DNA of 64,000 bases from Massilia sp. BJB1822 (GCF_013369485.1 NZ_JABWEB010000001.1:806001-870000); one strand, 5' to 3'. Numbered from the stretch's first letter, positions 7,859 to 26,901 are shown. Made by a program: numbers and translations. Notes: a model not told the origin generated them from the sequence alone.

Positions 7859-9385
7859 ATGGCGAGCTCCTCCTCCGAGGAACCGCGGCCGGTGCGCGGC
7901 TTCCTGCTGAAGAAACTGTGCAACGACGAGGGCTTGTTTGCCCTCGGCGTGTCGGTGGCGCGCGTGGTGCAGCTGGTCGATGACGACGACCAGGGTACGC
8001 AGAGCCTGGCCTACTATGTGCTGTCGGACGTGGCGCTGACGCAGAAGATCCTGCGCCTGGCGAACACGCCGAAATACCGCACGGCCGGCGGCGCCGCCGT
8101 CACCACCATCTCGCGCGCGATTTCCCTGCTCGGCTTCGACAATGTGAAGACCACGGCCCTGGCCATGCTGCTGGTCGACACCCTGGCCAATAGCAAGCAT
8201 GCGCACAGCGTGCGGCAGGAACTCGAGGCGGCCCTGTGCGCCAGCCTGATGGGGCGCGAACTGGCGCGCCTGAGCGCCTGGCAGGGCGCGGAGGAAGCCT
8301 CGATCGGCGCCCTGTTCAAGAATATCGGCCCCCTGCTGATCGCCTCGCGCGAGCACGAGCGCTTCCGCGAAATCGCCGCCCTGATGAGCGAAGGCAAGCA
8401 CAGCCAGGCGCAAGCGTCGCAGATGATCCTGGGCAGCACCTACGACACGCTGTCGGCCGCCATCCTGAATGAATGGAAGATTCCCGACGTCATCGTGCGC
8501 TCGCTGAGCGCCTTGCCGCCGGGACCGCTCAAGGCGCCGCTCAACCGCCAGGAGTGGATGCGGCAAGTGGTCTCGCTCAGCATGGACGGCGCGCGCCACC
8601 TGCTGCGCAAGCACCGCGAGCACGATAAGGCCGAGCTGAGCAATCTGCAGCAGCGCTATGGCAGCGCGCTCAATCTCGACGAGGGCCAGTTGCCGGCCCT
8701 CTTGGCCAATGTACGCAAGGAAATGGACGCCCTGCTCGACAGCATGCAGCTCGGCGCGCCAGGCGAGGGCGAGGAAGAGGGCGGCCCCGGCCTGCCGAAT
8801 GTGCTCTTGTTGGCCACCATGACCGGCGAGGAGGGCGGCAAGGAGGGCGCCTACCCGAGCGGCAAGCCGTTCCAGGCGCGCGAGCTGCTGCTGGCCGGGG
8901 TGCAGGAAGTGACGCAGATGCGCGCCGCCGGGCGCAGCAAGCTCAACGACGTGATCCAGGCCGTGCTGGAAACCCTGTACCGCAGCATGGGCTTTCGCTT
9001 CGCCACCGTCTGCCTGAAAGATGTGCGCGCCGGCCAGTACCGCGCCCGCATCGCGTTCGGCGAACAGCATGTGCAGCGCCAGGCCGGTTTCGTCTTCGCG
9101 CTGGACGGCAGCGACCTGTTCCACCTCGCCATGCAAAACGACGCCGACCTCATGATTGCCGACGCCAGCGTGGCCAAGATCCGCGACCTCTTGCCGGCCT
9201 GGCATCTGAGGTTGCTGCCCGACGCTCGCAGCTTCATCGTCCTGCCGCTGGTGGTGCAGGGCGCCCAGCTCGGCCTGTTCTACGCCGACCGCGCCGAGGC
9301 TGCGCCCGAAGGCGTGCCGCCCGACGAAAGCTCCCTGATCCGCGCCCTGAAAGCCCAAGTCCTCGCCGCCCTGAGCGCCCCCTGA
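7859..9385 (+). CDS. HDOD-domain signalling protein with C-terminal GAF-like domain
   Basis: 508 residues. Residues about 25-230 form an HDOD domain: VVQLVDDDDQ, YVLSDVALTQKILRLANT, the helix with ISRAISLLGFDNVKTTALAM, and AILNEWKIPDVI. HDOD proteins resemble HD phosphohydrolases but lack the catalytic HD pair and act as regulatory scaffolds in chemotaxis and c-di-GMP pathways. After an acidic, glycine-rich linker near residues 300-330, a region at 355-505 looks like a GAF domain, with SMGFRFATVCLKD and FIVLPLVVQGAQLGLFYADR. The gene is 60 bases downstream of the receiver-TPR gene on the same strand, plausibly one transcript, and is convergent with the diguanylate cyclase gene. Confidence 0.8.
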   Translation: MASSSSEEPRPVRGFLLKKLCNDEGLFALGVSVARVVQLVDDDDQGTQSLAYYVLSDVALTQKILRLANTPKYRTAGGAAVTTISRAISLLGFDNVKTTALAMLLVDTLANSKHAHSVRQELEAALCASLMGRELARLSAWQGAEEASIGALFKNIGPLLIASREHERFREIAALMSEGKHSQAQASQMILGSTYDTLSAAILNEWKIPDVIVRSLSALPPGPLKAPLNRQEWMRQVVSLSMDGARHLLRKHREHDKAELSNLQQRYGSALNLDEGQLPALLANVRKEMDALLDSMQLGAPGEGEEEGGPGLPNVLLLATMTGEEGGKEGAYPSGKPFQARELLLAGVQEVTQMRAAGRSKLNDVIQAVLETLYRSMGFRFATVCLKDVRAGQYRARIAFGEQHVQRQAGFVFALDGSDLFHLAMQNDADLMIADASVAKIRDLLPAWHLRLLPDARSFIVLPLVVQGAQLGLFYADRAEAAPEGVPPDESSLIRALKAQVLAALSAP

Positions 9386-9406
9386 CCTCCTACGGTTTGC
9401 GGCAGA

Positions 9407-12400
9407 TCAAGGGGTGGTGCTGGCGAGGGCGGGTTGGGCGAATTCTTCGAAGGCGGGGACGGGCAGGGGACGGGCAAACAGGTAGCCTTGGGCTTCGTCG
9501 CAGCGTTTGTTGCGCAGGAAGTCGGACTGGGCTTCGGTTTCGACGCCTTCGGCAATCACTTCCAGCCCGAGGGAGTGGGCCAGGGCGATGGTGGCGGCCA
9601 CAATCACGGCGTCGTTGGGGTCGCTTTCGATGTCCTTGACGAAGCCGCGGTCGATCTTGATGCGGTCGATTTCGAACAGCTTCAGGTAGCTGAGCGAGGA
9701 GTAGCCGGTGCCGAAGTCGTCGATCGCCACCTTGATGCCGCGCGCGCGCAGTTCGCGCAGCAGTTCGCGGCTGCGTTCAGGGTCTTGCATGGCGGCCGAT
9801 TCGGTGATTTCGAGTTCGAGCAGGGCCGGGTCGATGCCGCTGTCGGCCAGCAGGCGGTCGAGCAGGGGCAGCAGGCCGCCGCCGTGGCATTGGCGCGCCG
9901 ACAGATTGACGGCCAGGCGCAGGTGGCCCAGGCCGGCGCTGCGCCAGCGCTGCAGCAGGCCCACCGCTTCCTGCAGCACCCAGTCGCCCAGCGCCAGGAT
10001 CAGGCCTGACTCTTCGGCGATGGGGATGAAGCGGTCGGGCGCGACCATGCCGAGCTCGGGATGGTGCCAGCGCAGCAGGGCTTCGGCGCCGATCACGTGG
10101 CGGCTGTCGAGGTCGATCTGGGCTTGCAGATACAGTTCGAATTCGCGCTGCTCCAAGCCTTGCCACAGGCGGTTTTCCAGCAGCAGGCGCTCGTGAGTGG
10201 CACGGTTCATGGCCGGCGAGAAGAATTGGAAATTGCCGCGGCCCTGGGTCTTGGCGGCGTACATGGCGGTGTCGGCGTGGCGCAGCAGGGTGCCGCCATC
10301 GTCGCCGTCGCTGGGGAACATGGCGAGGCCGACGCTGGCGCCGCTGTGCACGGTCAAGCCTTGCAGGCTGTAAGGCTGGCTCAGCGCGTCGACGATGCGC
10401 ACGGCGATCGCGCCGGCCGCCTCGGGCGTCACGGTGCCGCTGGTGACGACGATGAATTCGTCGCCGCCGAGGCGGGCGATGGTGTCGATTTCGCGCATCA
10501 GCTCGCGCAGCCGGTTGGCCACGGCCACCAGGAGCAGGTCGCCCACCTGGTGGCCGTGGGTATCGTTGATTTTCTTGAAGTGGTCGAGGTCGAGGAACAT
10601 CACGGCCGCGGCGCCGCCGGCGCGCCGGGTCTGGGCCAGCAACTGGTCCAGGCGCAGGTTCAGCGAGAGGCGGTTGTCGAGGCCGGTCAGCGGATCGTGG
10701 TGGGCCAGGCGGTAGATGCGTTCCTGGGCGCGGTGCTGTTCGGTCAGATCGTGCAGGATGGCGACGAACAGGGTTTCGTCGGGCAGCTCGACTTCGCTGA
10801 CCGAGATGGCGAGCGGGAAGCTGCTGCCGTCGCTGCGCCAGCCGCTGGCCTGGTGTTCGTGGCTGGCGCCGCCGGCAATGGCGCGCAGCAGGGTGGCGGC
10901 GCTGTGGCCCTCGTCGAGCGGCAGCAGGCGCTCCAGTTCCAGACCCTGCATCAGCTCGGCCGGGTAGCCGAACAGGCGCCCGGCCGCCGCATTGGCCGAC
11001 ACCAGGCGCCCATCGCTGGCCAGGGTGAGGATGGCATCGGCCGCCTTGTCGAGGATGGCTTGCAGGCGCGCTTCGCGCTCTTGCAGGCGGGCCGTGCTGT
11101 CGCGCACCTGGGCCTGGATCTGGGCCCGCTCGCCGCTGATCAAGAGCAGCAGGGCGCCCAGCAGGGCGGTCAGGAACAGGCCGGCGGTCAGCACCATCCA
11201 GCTTTGCCAGCCGCGCTGGGCGGCGGCATAGGCGGCCGTGGGCGCCAGCGTCAGCAGGTAGACGCGGCCGCCGAAGTGCAGGCGCTGCTGGAAGTCGCCG
11301 GGCCGGGCCGGGCGCTGCAAATCGTCCAGCAGGGCAATGGGCTGGGCCGCGCTGACGTCTTCCAGCCGGGTCAGGAAGTGGGGGAAGTCGACTTGCTGCA
11401 GGGCGCGCTTGAGATAGGAGTCGACTTGCAGCGAGACCAGCAGCAGGCCGATGGCCGGTTCGCCCTCGTCGGGATAGACGGCTTGCAACAGCACGATGCC
11501 GCGGCCGATTTCGCGGCGCAGCAGTTCGAGCGGGGCGCTGGCGCTGGGCCGGCCGCTGCTCAGGGCGGCGTTCACGGCGGCCGCGCGCTGCGGCTCGGAG
11601 AGGAAGTCGGCGCCGTGGTAGAGGCGGTTGCCGTTCGGCTCGATGAAAGTGGCCACCACATAGCGCGCCCTGGGGCCGGCCGCCTGCAGCTGCAGGTCGG
11701 GGCCGCGCTGGCGGATGTGGAAGTCGGGCCGCACGGAAGGCTCCGGCCCCAGGCTTCGAAGTCGGCGCGCTGGGCCTGAGTGACGGGGCGCAGCCAGCTC
11801 ATCGACAAGAGTTCGGGGCGCTGTTCCAGGTAGCCGCGCGCCAGATTGCTGAAGTCGCGCGCCGTCATATTGCGGCCGTGGCCGTTGACCGCGCGCGCCA
11901 TGGCGTAGACAAAGCGTTCGTGTTCGCTGAGCTTGGCTTGCAGCAAGTCGCCCGCCTGCTGCGACTTGAGGCGGAAGGTTTGCATCTGCTGGCCCGATTC
12001 CCAGCGCTCGACTTGCACATAGATGGCGACGAAGACGGCGGTCAGCAGCAGCAGCGGCAGGCCGACCAGCCAGCGCCGCCGCCACCATAGCTGGCGCGGG
12101 CGGCCGATGACGATCCACAGCAGGGGCGCGGCCAGCAGCATGCCGACGCTGTCGCCGATCCACCAGGCCAGCCAGTTGCCGGCCAGGTCGGTGGCGGGAA
12201 TCACGCCGAGCAGGCCGATCATGGTCAGCGACAGGGTGCTGCTGGTGATGGCGAGCAGGGGCGTGAGCAAGAGGAAGCGCAGCACGTCGCGGCCCAGGGC
12301 GATCTCGGGCGCCACCCAGCGGCGGAAGGCGTGCAGCGCGACAAAGGCTTGCAGGGTGGAGGCACTGGCGGCGGCAATGGCGGCCAGCCAGCGCGCGCTG

Positions 12401-12651
12401 CCCGGTTCGGGGCCGAGGGGAATCAGCAGATTCATCAGCAGCGAGGCGGCGGCGATGCCGGGCAGCAGGCGGGCGCCGCCGCTGACCAGGGCGGCCAGGG
12501 CGATGCCGGCCGGCAGGAACAGCGGGGTGGCATAACCGGGCGACAGCGCCAGTTGCAAACCCAGCCAGCCCGTCAGCAGGTAGAGGGCCGCGACGCCGGC
12601 GTTGGCGGTCAGGGTGCTGCGCCATACAGGCCAGTTGCGGGCTCGAATCAT
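9407..12651 (-). pseudogene. MASE1-CHASE-PAS-GGDEF-EAL membrane protein, split by a frameshift
   Basis: Two overlapping frames make one protein. From the ATG at 12651 (a TTG lies at 12657) the first frame encodes a MASE1 membrane domain of about eight helices and the start of a CHASE sensor, reading to QAQRADFEAWG, then runs into nonsense. The second frame picks up at about 11750 with SVRPDFHIRQRGPD, typical of a CHASE domain. It continues through a PAS domain, GGDEF (RLGGDEF, with the RxxD inhibitory site five residues upstream) and an EAL domain with intact EALLRW and DDFGTGYSS. The geometry fits loss of a single base near 11730-11755. If real, the catalytic part is cut off from its sensor. 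If a sequencing error, this is an intact dual-domain c-di-GMP enzyme of about 1,080 residues. Confidence 0.75.
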
Positions 12652-12974
12652 GTACAACGGCGCTCCAGAAGGGACGGCGGTTCAGGGTGAAAATCGATTG
12701 TATAAGAAAAAGTGCAACACAAAAACACGGCGCCCGCCCGGAGTTTGATGCTGGACAGAAAGACGATAGCTTGCATGCTGGCAGCAAGCCTTGCCGGGGG
12801 AGGGGGAAAGGGCGGGGAATGGCCAGTAAAAAAAACTGGAAAACAACACTTGCATTTCTCCAGGGTTAGCCTTTACAATCTCGCCCCGAAGCAGCAGTCA
12901 TTCACTCAAAGCAAAGTATGCGCCAAGAGAGTTGACACAAGATGTTAGTTGCTTCATACTCTGCGGTTCCTCGC
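12652..12974. other. Gene-free stretch between the GGDEF-EAL gene and the tRNA cluster
   Basis: About 320 bases. It holds the upstream region of the leftward GGDEF-EAL gene and, at 12850-12879, a promoter pointing right to the tRNAs. The segment 12660-12900 is visibly more AT- and A-rich than its surroundings. Short open frames here lack any ribosome site or recognisable product. Confidence 0.6.
12850..12879 (+). promoter_or_regulatory. Promoter of the tRNA-tuf operon
   Basis: TTGCAT at 12850-12855 and TACAAT at 12874-12879 are spaced by 18 bases, about 95 bases upstream of tRNA-Tyr. It is the only good sigma-70-type promoter seen before the tRNA-Tyr/Gly/Thr-tuf string, which is probably one precursor transcript. 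Confidence 0.55.
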
Positions 12975-13060
12975 GGAGGGGTGGCCGAGTGGTTAAAGGC
13001 AGCAGACTGTAAATCTGCCCTCTTATGAGTACACTGGTTCGAATCCAGTCCCCTCCACCA
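12975..13060 (+). tRNA. tRNA-Tyr (GTA)
   Basis: An 86-base class II tRNA with encoded CCA. The acceptor arms GGAGGGG and CCCCTCC pair. The D-arm is TGGCCGAGTGG, the anticodon GTA is at 13009-13011, a long variable arm is present, and the T-arm contains GGTTCGAATCC. Confidence 0.95.
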
Positions 13061-13105
13061 AGTTTTTGCAAGGAAGCTGAGTGCTAGTGAAGAAGTCGTA
13101 ACCTC

Positions 13106-13179
13106 GCGGGTGTAGCTCAATGGTAGAGCTGAAGCCTTCCAAGCTTAAGACGAGGGTTCGATTCCCTTCACCCGCTCCA
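13106..13179 (+). tRNA. tRNA-Gly (TCC)
   Basis: 74 bases including CCA. The acceptor stem is GCGGGTG with CACCCGC, the D-arm is TAGCTCAATGGTAGAGC, the anticodon TCC is at 13138-13140 and the T-arm is GGGTTCGATTCCC. Confidence 0.95.
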
Positions 13180-13216
13180 GAAGGACTTGCAAAGCACCGC
13201 GTGCATCACAATATAA

Positions 13217-13291
<75 letters not shown>

Positions 13292-13372
13292 GAATTCGCA
13301 GTATCCGCAGTACATCAATATCTGACAGACGGGCGTGCGCCCAGCATCTCATTAATTTGTTAGGAGTCTAAA

Positions 13373-14563
<1,191 letters not shown>

Positions 14564-14578
14564 GAATCCTGCCAAACA

Positions 14579-14605
14579 CTAGCATCCGGCGGCGCTGGAT
14601 GCTAG
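14579..14605 (+). terminator. Hairpin between tuf and tRNA-Trp
   Basis: CTAGCATCC (14579-14587) pairs perfectly with GGATGCTAG (14597-14605), just after the tuf stop. No T-run follows. It may be a partial terminator or an RNA-processing element that separates tuf mRNA from the tRNA-Trp/secE transcript. Confidence 0.4.
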
Positions 14606-14635
14606 AATAACGGATTCACTGATAAAGTTTTACGT

Positions 14636-14711
14636 AGGGGCGTAGCTCAATTGGCAGAGCGTCGGTCTCCAAAACCGAAGGTTGGGGGTTCGATGCCCTC
14701 CGCCCCTGCCA
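14636..14711 (+). tRNA. tRNA-Trp (CCA)
   Basis: 76 bases including terminal CCA. The acceptor arms are AGGGGCG and CGCCCCT, the D-arm is TAGCTCAATTGGCAGAGC, the anticodon CCA is at 14669-14671 and the T-arm is GGGGGTTCGATGCCCTC. Upstream of secE, as in most proteobacteria. Confidence 0.95.
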
Positions 14712-14746
14712 CCGAACCTGGTGCAGGGCACCGAAAGTAAAATAGA

Positions 14747-15130
14747 ATGTCTAATCAATCCGTGCAAACCGTTAGCACGTCAAACGACAAGTTCAAAGTC
14801 GTGCTGGCAGTGGTTGCAGCGATTGCGGGCGTAGTCGGGTTCTTTTACCTGGCAGGTCAACCAACCCTGGTGCGGGCAGCTGCGCTTGTGGTTGGTTTGC
14901 TTATTTCCGCTGGCATCGCGTACACCTCCGCCACCGGCCGTGATTTCCTGAATTTCGCCAAGGAAGCCGTTCGCGAAACCAAGAAGGTTGTTTGGCCGAC
15001 GCGCAAAGAAGCCACGCAAATCACGATGATCGTGTTTGCCTTCGTCCTCGTGATGGCTGTGTTCCTGTGGGGCACGGATAAGCTGCTGGAATTCCTGTTG
15101 TACGACGTCATCCTGGGTTGGAAACAATAA
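14747..15130 (+). CDS. secE: Preprotein translocase subunit SecE
   Basis: 127 residues with three predicted transmembrane helices: two in the N-terminal half, around [19 protein letters not shown] and the following hydrophobic block, and one C-terminal. Between them is the conserved SecE amphipathic segment [20 protein letters not shown]. SecE is the essential clamp subunit of the SecYEG inner-membrane channel. The three-helix form resembles the long E. coli type rather than the one-helix Gram-positive type. The stop codon overlaps the nusG start by one base (TAATG), so secE-nusG form the classical coupled pair. Confidence 0.95.
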   Translation: MSNQSVQTVSTSNDKFKVVLAVVAAIAGVVGFFYLAGQPTLVRAAALVVGLLISAGIAYTSATGRDFLNFAKEAVRETKKVVWPTRKEATQITMIVFAFVLVMAVFLWGTDKLLEFLLYDVILGWKQ

Positions 15131-15741
15131 TGAGCGAAAATGTGCAAGACGAAGTGCCGGGCAGCGTCCCGGCACAAGATGCTGGCGCGGCGCTCAGCGT
15201 GCCTGTCAGCAATAAGCGCTGGTATGTGGTGCATGCCTACTCCGGTATGGAAAAGAGCGTGCAGCGCGCGCTGACCGAGCGCGTGGAACGCGCCGGCATG
15301 CAAGACCAGTTCGGCCAGATCCTGGTGCCGACCGAAGAAGTGGTCGAAGTCAAGAACGGCCAAAAATCGGTGACCGAGCGCCGTTTCTTCCCTGGCTATG
15401 TGCTGGTGGAAATGGAAATGACCGACGAAACCTGGCACTTGGTGAAAAATACCAGCAAAGTGACCGGCTTCATCGGCGGCAAATCGAATAAGCCGACCCC
15501 GATTCCTGCGCGCGAGATCGAAAAGATCATGCACCAGATGCAGGAAGGCGTGGAGAAGCCCCGGCCGAAAGTGCTGTACGAAGTGGGCGAGCAAGTCCGC
15601 ATCAAGGATGGCCCGTTCACCGACTTCAACGGCAATGTCGAAGAAGTCAATTACGAGAAATCCAAGGTGCGCGTCTCCGTCACCATCTTCGGCCGCGCAA
15701 CGCCGGTCGAACTCGAATTCGGCCAGGTCGAGAAAGTATAA
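15130..15741 (+). CDS. nusG: Transcription termination/antitermination factor NusG
   Basis: 203 residues from the ATG that overlaps the secE stop; an upstream TTG at 15118 is ignored. The N-terminal NGN domain contains [20 protein letters not shown] and [14 protein letters not shown]. The C-terminal KOW domain contains [18 protein letters not shown], seen as [12 protein letters not shown] then [10 protein letters not shown]. NusG binds RNA polymerase and links it to Rho, ribosomes or NusE complexes. The N-terminus carries an extra stretch of about 25 residues of low complexity before the NGN domain. Confidence 0.95.
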   Translation: MSENVQDEVPGSVPAQDAGAALSVPVSNKRWYVVHAYSGMEKSVQRALTERVERAGMQDQFGQILVPTEEVVEVKNGQKSVTERRFFPGYVLVEMEMTDETWHLVKNTSKVTGFIGGKSNKPTPIPAREIEKIMHQMQEGVEKPRPKVLYEVGEQVRIKDGPFTDFNGNVEEVNYEKSKVRVSVTIFGRATPVELEFGQVEKV

Positions 15742-15864
15742 GCAAGAAGCGCCCACGGAGCGCTGCTCCGGAACCTGGTTCCAGCAAAATCCGCCAAGAG
15801 GAGCCCTGCCATGTAGGATCGGCGGGGCGCTACTACTCAAATCCAACGATAGGAAGTGCCCAAC

Positions 15865-16296
15865 ATGGCAAAGAAAATCATTGGCTTTATCAAGCTGCAA
15901 GTACCAGCTGGTAAGGCAAACCCATCCCCTCCAATCGGTCCTGCGCTGGGTCAGCGCGGCCTGAACATCATGGAATTCTGCAAAGCCTTCAACGCCCAAA
16001 CCCAGGGTATGGAGCCAGGCATGCCGATTCCAGTGGTGATCACCGCTTTCGCCGACAAGTCCTTCACCTTCGTGATGAAGACCCCGCCGGCAACCTACCT
16101 GATCAAGAAGCACTCCGGCGTGCAAAAAGGTTCGCCTAAGCCACATACCGACAAGGTTGGCAAGCTGACCCGCGCACAAGCGGAAGAAATCGCTAAACTG
16201 AAAACCCCAGATCTGACCGCTGCCGATATGGAAGCTGCAGTGCGCACCATCGCTGGTTCCGCACGTTCGATGGGCATCACGGTAGAGGGCATCTAA
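15865..16296 (+). CDS. rplK: 50S ribosomal protein L11
   Basis: 143 residues from the ATG at 15865; the in-frame GTG at 15856 is disregarded. Typical L11 motifs are [34 protein letters not shown] (read as [11 protein letters not shown] then LNIMEFCK) and the C-terminal RNA-binding domain with MGITVEG. L11 binds the GTPase-associated centre of 23S rRNA. It is followed two bases later by rplA. The 123-base gap from nusG contains two short palindromes (CGGAGC/GCTCCG and GGAACC/GGTTCC). Confidence 0.97.
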   Translation: MAKKIIGFIKLQVPAGKANPSPPIGPALGQRGLNIMEFCKAFNAQTQGMEPGMPIPVVITAFADKSFTFVMKTPPATYLIKKHSGVQKGSPKPHTDKVGKLTRAQAEEIAKLKTPDLTAADMEAAVRTIAGSARSMGITVEGI

Positions 16297-16298
16297 TC

Positions 16299-16994
16299 AT
16301 GGCAAAACTGTCCAAACGCGCTCAAGCCATCAAGGCTAAAGTAGACCGTACCAAAGTGTACGCTTTCGACAACGCTGTTGCTCTGGTTAAAGAACTGGCA
16401 ACCGCCAAGTTCAACGAATCGATCGACGTGTCCGTGCAACTGGGCGTGGATCCGAAGAAATCGGACCAAGTCGTGCGTGGTTCCGTCGTGCTGCCAGCTG
16501 GCACCGGCAAAACCGTTCGCGTGGCCGTGTTCGCTTCCGGCGACAAGGCTGAGGCAGCGAAAGCCGCCGGCGCCGACGTGGTCGGCATGGAAGACCTGGC
16601 TGAGCAAGTCAAAGCCGGCAACATGCCTTTCGACATCGTCATCGCTTCGCCTGACACCATGCGTATCGTCGGTACCCTGGGCCAGATCCTGGGCCCACGC
16701 GGCCTGATGCCAAACCCGAAAGTCGGCACCGTGACCCCTGACGTGGCTACCGCCGTGAAAAACGCGAAAGCCGGTCAAGTGCAGTACCGTACCGACAAGG
16801 CCGGTATCATCCACGCCACCATCGGCCGTAAATCGTTCAGCGATGCAGACCTGAAGAGCAATCTGCTGGCCCTGATCGACGCCCTGAACAAGGCAAAACC
16901 AGCCTCGTCGAAAGGCGTGTACCTGCGCAAAGTGGCGATCTCGTCCACGATGGGCGCGGGCGTGCGCGTCGACCACGCTGGTCTGGCTGCCTAA
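16299..16994 (+). CDS. rplA: 50S ribosomal protein L1
   Basis: 231 residues, normal for L1. The sequence includes [44 protein letters not shown] and [14 protein letters not shown], all family landmarks. L1 forms the mobile L1 stalk and in many bacteria represses its own rplK-rplA operon by binding the mRNA leader. The ATG begins two bases after the rplK stop (TAATCATG), so the two genes are cotranslated. Confidence 0.97.
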   Translation: MAKLSKRAQAIKAKVDRTKVYAFDNAVALVKELATAKFNESIDVSVQLGVDPKKSDQVVRGSVVLPAGTGKTVRVAVFASGDKAEAAKAAGADVVGMEDLAEQVKAGNMPFDIVIASPDTMRIVGTLGQILGPRGLMPNPKVGTVTPDVATAVKNAKAGQVQYRTDKAGIIHATIGRKSFSDADLKSNLLALIDALNKAKPASSKGVYLRKVAISSTMGAGVRVDHAGLAA

Positions 16995-17245
16995 GTCAAG
17001 AATCAAGTCCCGGCGGAAGATTAGCCGGGCGCATCTTTGGGCTGGCGGCGCGCGCAAGCGTGCCGCCAGGCAATCAAAGACCGTTGGGCCGCTTGCAGCA
17101 GGCAGGCAAGGGGTTAATAGCGAAGGCTCCCAGCGCAGATGGTGTACCCGAACAAGTTTCGTAGTCCATAGGACTCCTAAACCTCGGACGCCGTTGTTCG
17201 AACCGATGCCAGGCATTTGCCGCGCATCATTTAAGGAGGTTGACC
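16995..17245 (+). promoter_or_regulatory. Structured leader upstream of rplJ (L10-leader type)
   Basis: About 250 bases separate rplA from rplJ, the only long gap in the ribosomal block apart from the one before rpoB. In E. coli and many other bacteria this position holds the RNA element bound by L10-(L7/L12)4 for autoregulation. Self-complementary segments are visible, for example AGTCC-ATA-GGACT at 17163-17175 and GGCGGCGCGC/GCGTGCCGCC around 17044-17067. A promoter may also lie here; none is convincing. The call rests on position and structure, without a covariance search. Confidence 0.55.
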
Positions 17246-17743
17246 GTGGGTCTCAATCTGAATGACAAAAAGGCCGTCGTCGCCGAAGTTTCCGCAAAAG
17301 TAGCAACTGCGCAAACGATCGTCGTGGCCGAGTACCGTGGCATCCAGGTTGGTCACTTGACGCAACTCCGTGCTAAAGCGCGTACCCAAGGCGTGTACCT
17401 GCGTGTTCTGAAGAACACCCTGGCCCGCCGCTCCGTGGAAGGTACGCAGTTCGCCGCCCTGGCCGATGAAATGACCGGTCCGCTGATCTATTCGATCTCG
17501 GATGACGCCGTTGCAGCAGCGAAAGTCATCAACGACTTTGCTAAAACCAACGACAAACTGGTGATCAAGGCTGGCAACTACGCCGGTAAGCAGCTGGATA
17601 AAGCCGCTGTTACCGCGCTGGCGAGCATTCCTAGCCGTGAAGTCCTCATCTCGCAGCTGTTGGGCGTTATGCTGGCTCCGGTGTCGGGCTTTGCACGTGG
17701 TCTGGCTGCTCTGGCAGCCAAGAAAGAAACCGAAGCCGCTTAA
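17246..17743 (+). CDS. rplJ: 50S ribosomal protein L10
   Basis: 165 residues starting at a GTG at 17246, with a perfect AAGGAGGT ending five bases upstream. The in-frame TTG at 17240 overlaps that ribosome site and is excluded. The protein begins [14 protein letters not shown] and contains [21 protein letters not shown] (family-typical VVAEYRG and LTQLR) and [13 protein letters not shown]10 anchors the L7/L12 dimers on the ribosomal stalk. It follows a 250-base leader that is probably its own regulatory target and precedes rplL by 64 bases. Confidence 0.96.
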   Translation: MGLNLNDKKAVVAEVSAKVATAQTIVVAEYRGIQVGHLTQLRAKARTQGVYLRVLKNTLARRSVEGTQFAALADEMTGPLIYSISDDAVAAAKVINDFAKTNDKLVIKAGNYAGKQLDKAAVTALASIPSREVLISQLLGVMLAPVSGFARGLAALAAKKETEAA

Positions 17744-17807
17744 TTGCGCGCCCGGTTTCGCAGTCAATACCAATTCTGTAGCATTACAAATACATTAGGA
17801 GTTTCAA

Positions 17808-18182
17808 ATGGCAATTAGCAAAGACGATATCCTGAACGCAGTGAGCGAAATGTCCGTGATGGACCTGAACGAACTGGTCAAGGCCTTCGAAGAAAAATTC
17901 GGCGTGTCCGCTGCTGCAATGGCTGCTCCAGCTGCCGCTGGTGGCGCTACCGCCGCTGCTGCTGAAGAGCAAACCGAGTTCAACCTGGTGCTGTCCGAAG
18001 TCGGCGCGAACAAAGTGGGCGTGATTAAAGCTGTCCGCGAAATCACCGGTCTGGGCCTGAAAGAAGCCAAAGATCTGGTTGACGGCGCACCGAAGACCGT
18101 GAAAGAAGCCCTGTCGAAAGCTGACGCTGAAGCCGGCAAGAAAAAGCTGGAAGAAGCTGGCGCCAAGGCCGACCTGAAGTAA
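17808..18182 (+). CDS. rplL: 50S ribosomal protein L7/L12
   Basis: 124 residues. The N-terminal dimerisation helix pair ([26 protein letters not shown], seen as [16 protein letters not shown]) is followed by an Ala-rich hinge ([12 protein letters not shown]). The C-terminal factor-binding domain carries [23 protein letters not shown], split as [14 protein letters not shown] and [12 protein letters not shown]. It recruits translational GTPases. AGGAGT lies upstream of the ATG. The following 245-base gap holds a strong hairpin before rpoB. Confidence 0.97.
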   Translation: MAISKDDILNAVSEMSVMDLNELVKAFEEKFGVSAAAMAAPAAAGGATAAAAEEQTEFNLVLSEVGANKVGVIKAVREITGLGLKEAKDLVDGAPKTVKEALSKADAEAGKKKLEEAGAKADLK

Positions 18183-18215
18183 TTTTAGTACCGGCGCTGG
18201 CAGTCTTTTGCGCCT

Positions 18216-18266
18216 GAGCCAAAGTTGCGGATCTCCTCCCCAGAGGGGGAGGTCCGGCTTTGGCTC
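18216..18266 (+). promoter_or_regulatory. Long hairpin between rplL and rpoB (attenuator or RNase III site)
   Basis: GAGCCAAAG at 18216-18224 pairs with CTTTGGCTC at 18258-18266. Inside it CGGA pairs with TCCG, and CCTCCCC at 18235-18241 pairs with GGGGAGG at 18246-18252 around an AGAG loop. A partial attenuator and an RNase III cleavage site are known at this position in E. coli. No strong T-run follows, which favours processing over termination. Confidence 0.6.
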
Positions 18267-18427
18267 CTTTGTCGTCTGTGCCGTATTTATAGCTCTGCCG
18301 TTTCGCTGTGCCGTAGTTCCCCTGTCTTGTTTGCAACCTGCTGGAAGCGTAGTGCCTTGAGGTTTCCCCTGTGTTCCACAGCCGAAACCTGAATTTTCTA
18401 TCCTTTCCTGTCACTCACGGAGTGTCC

Positions 18428-22537
<4,110 letters not shown>

Positions 22538-22551
22538 GACCACAGCACGTC

Positions 22552-22578
22552 GCCCGGCCGCTGACGCAGCGGCCGGGC
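22552..22578 (+). promoter_or_regulatory. Perfect hairpin between rpoB and rpoC
   Basis: GCCCGGCCGCTG (22552-22563) and CAGCGGCCGGGC (22567-22578) form a 12-bp stem with an ACG triloop, followed by TTTAAAG. It lies 15 bases after the rpoB stop and 34 before the rpoC ATG. It could be an intercistronic stabiliser or a weak terminator tuning the rpoB:rpoC ratio. Confidence 0.5.
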
Positions 22579-22612
22579 AGTTTAAAGAATTCATCACTAC
22601 CTGGAGTGATAC

Positions 22613-26839
<4,227 letters not shown>

Positions 26840-26853
26840 GCTTCTGCGCCAAC

Positions 26854-26884
26854 AAAACGCCACCTTCGGGTGGCGTTTTTTATT
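26854..26884 (+). terminator. Rho-independent terminator after rpoC
   Basis: AACGCCACC (26856-26864), loop TTCG, GGTGGCGTT (26869-26877), then a run of T. The UUCG tetraloop and the T-run make this a strong terminator for the rpoBC transcript. Confidence 0.9.
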
Positions 26885-26901
26885 TGAAAGCGAGTTTGAC
26901 T

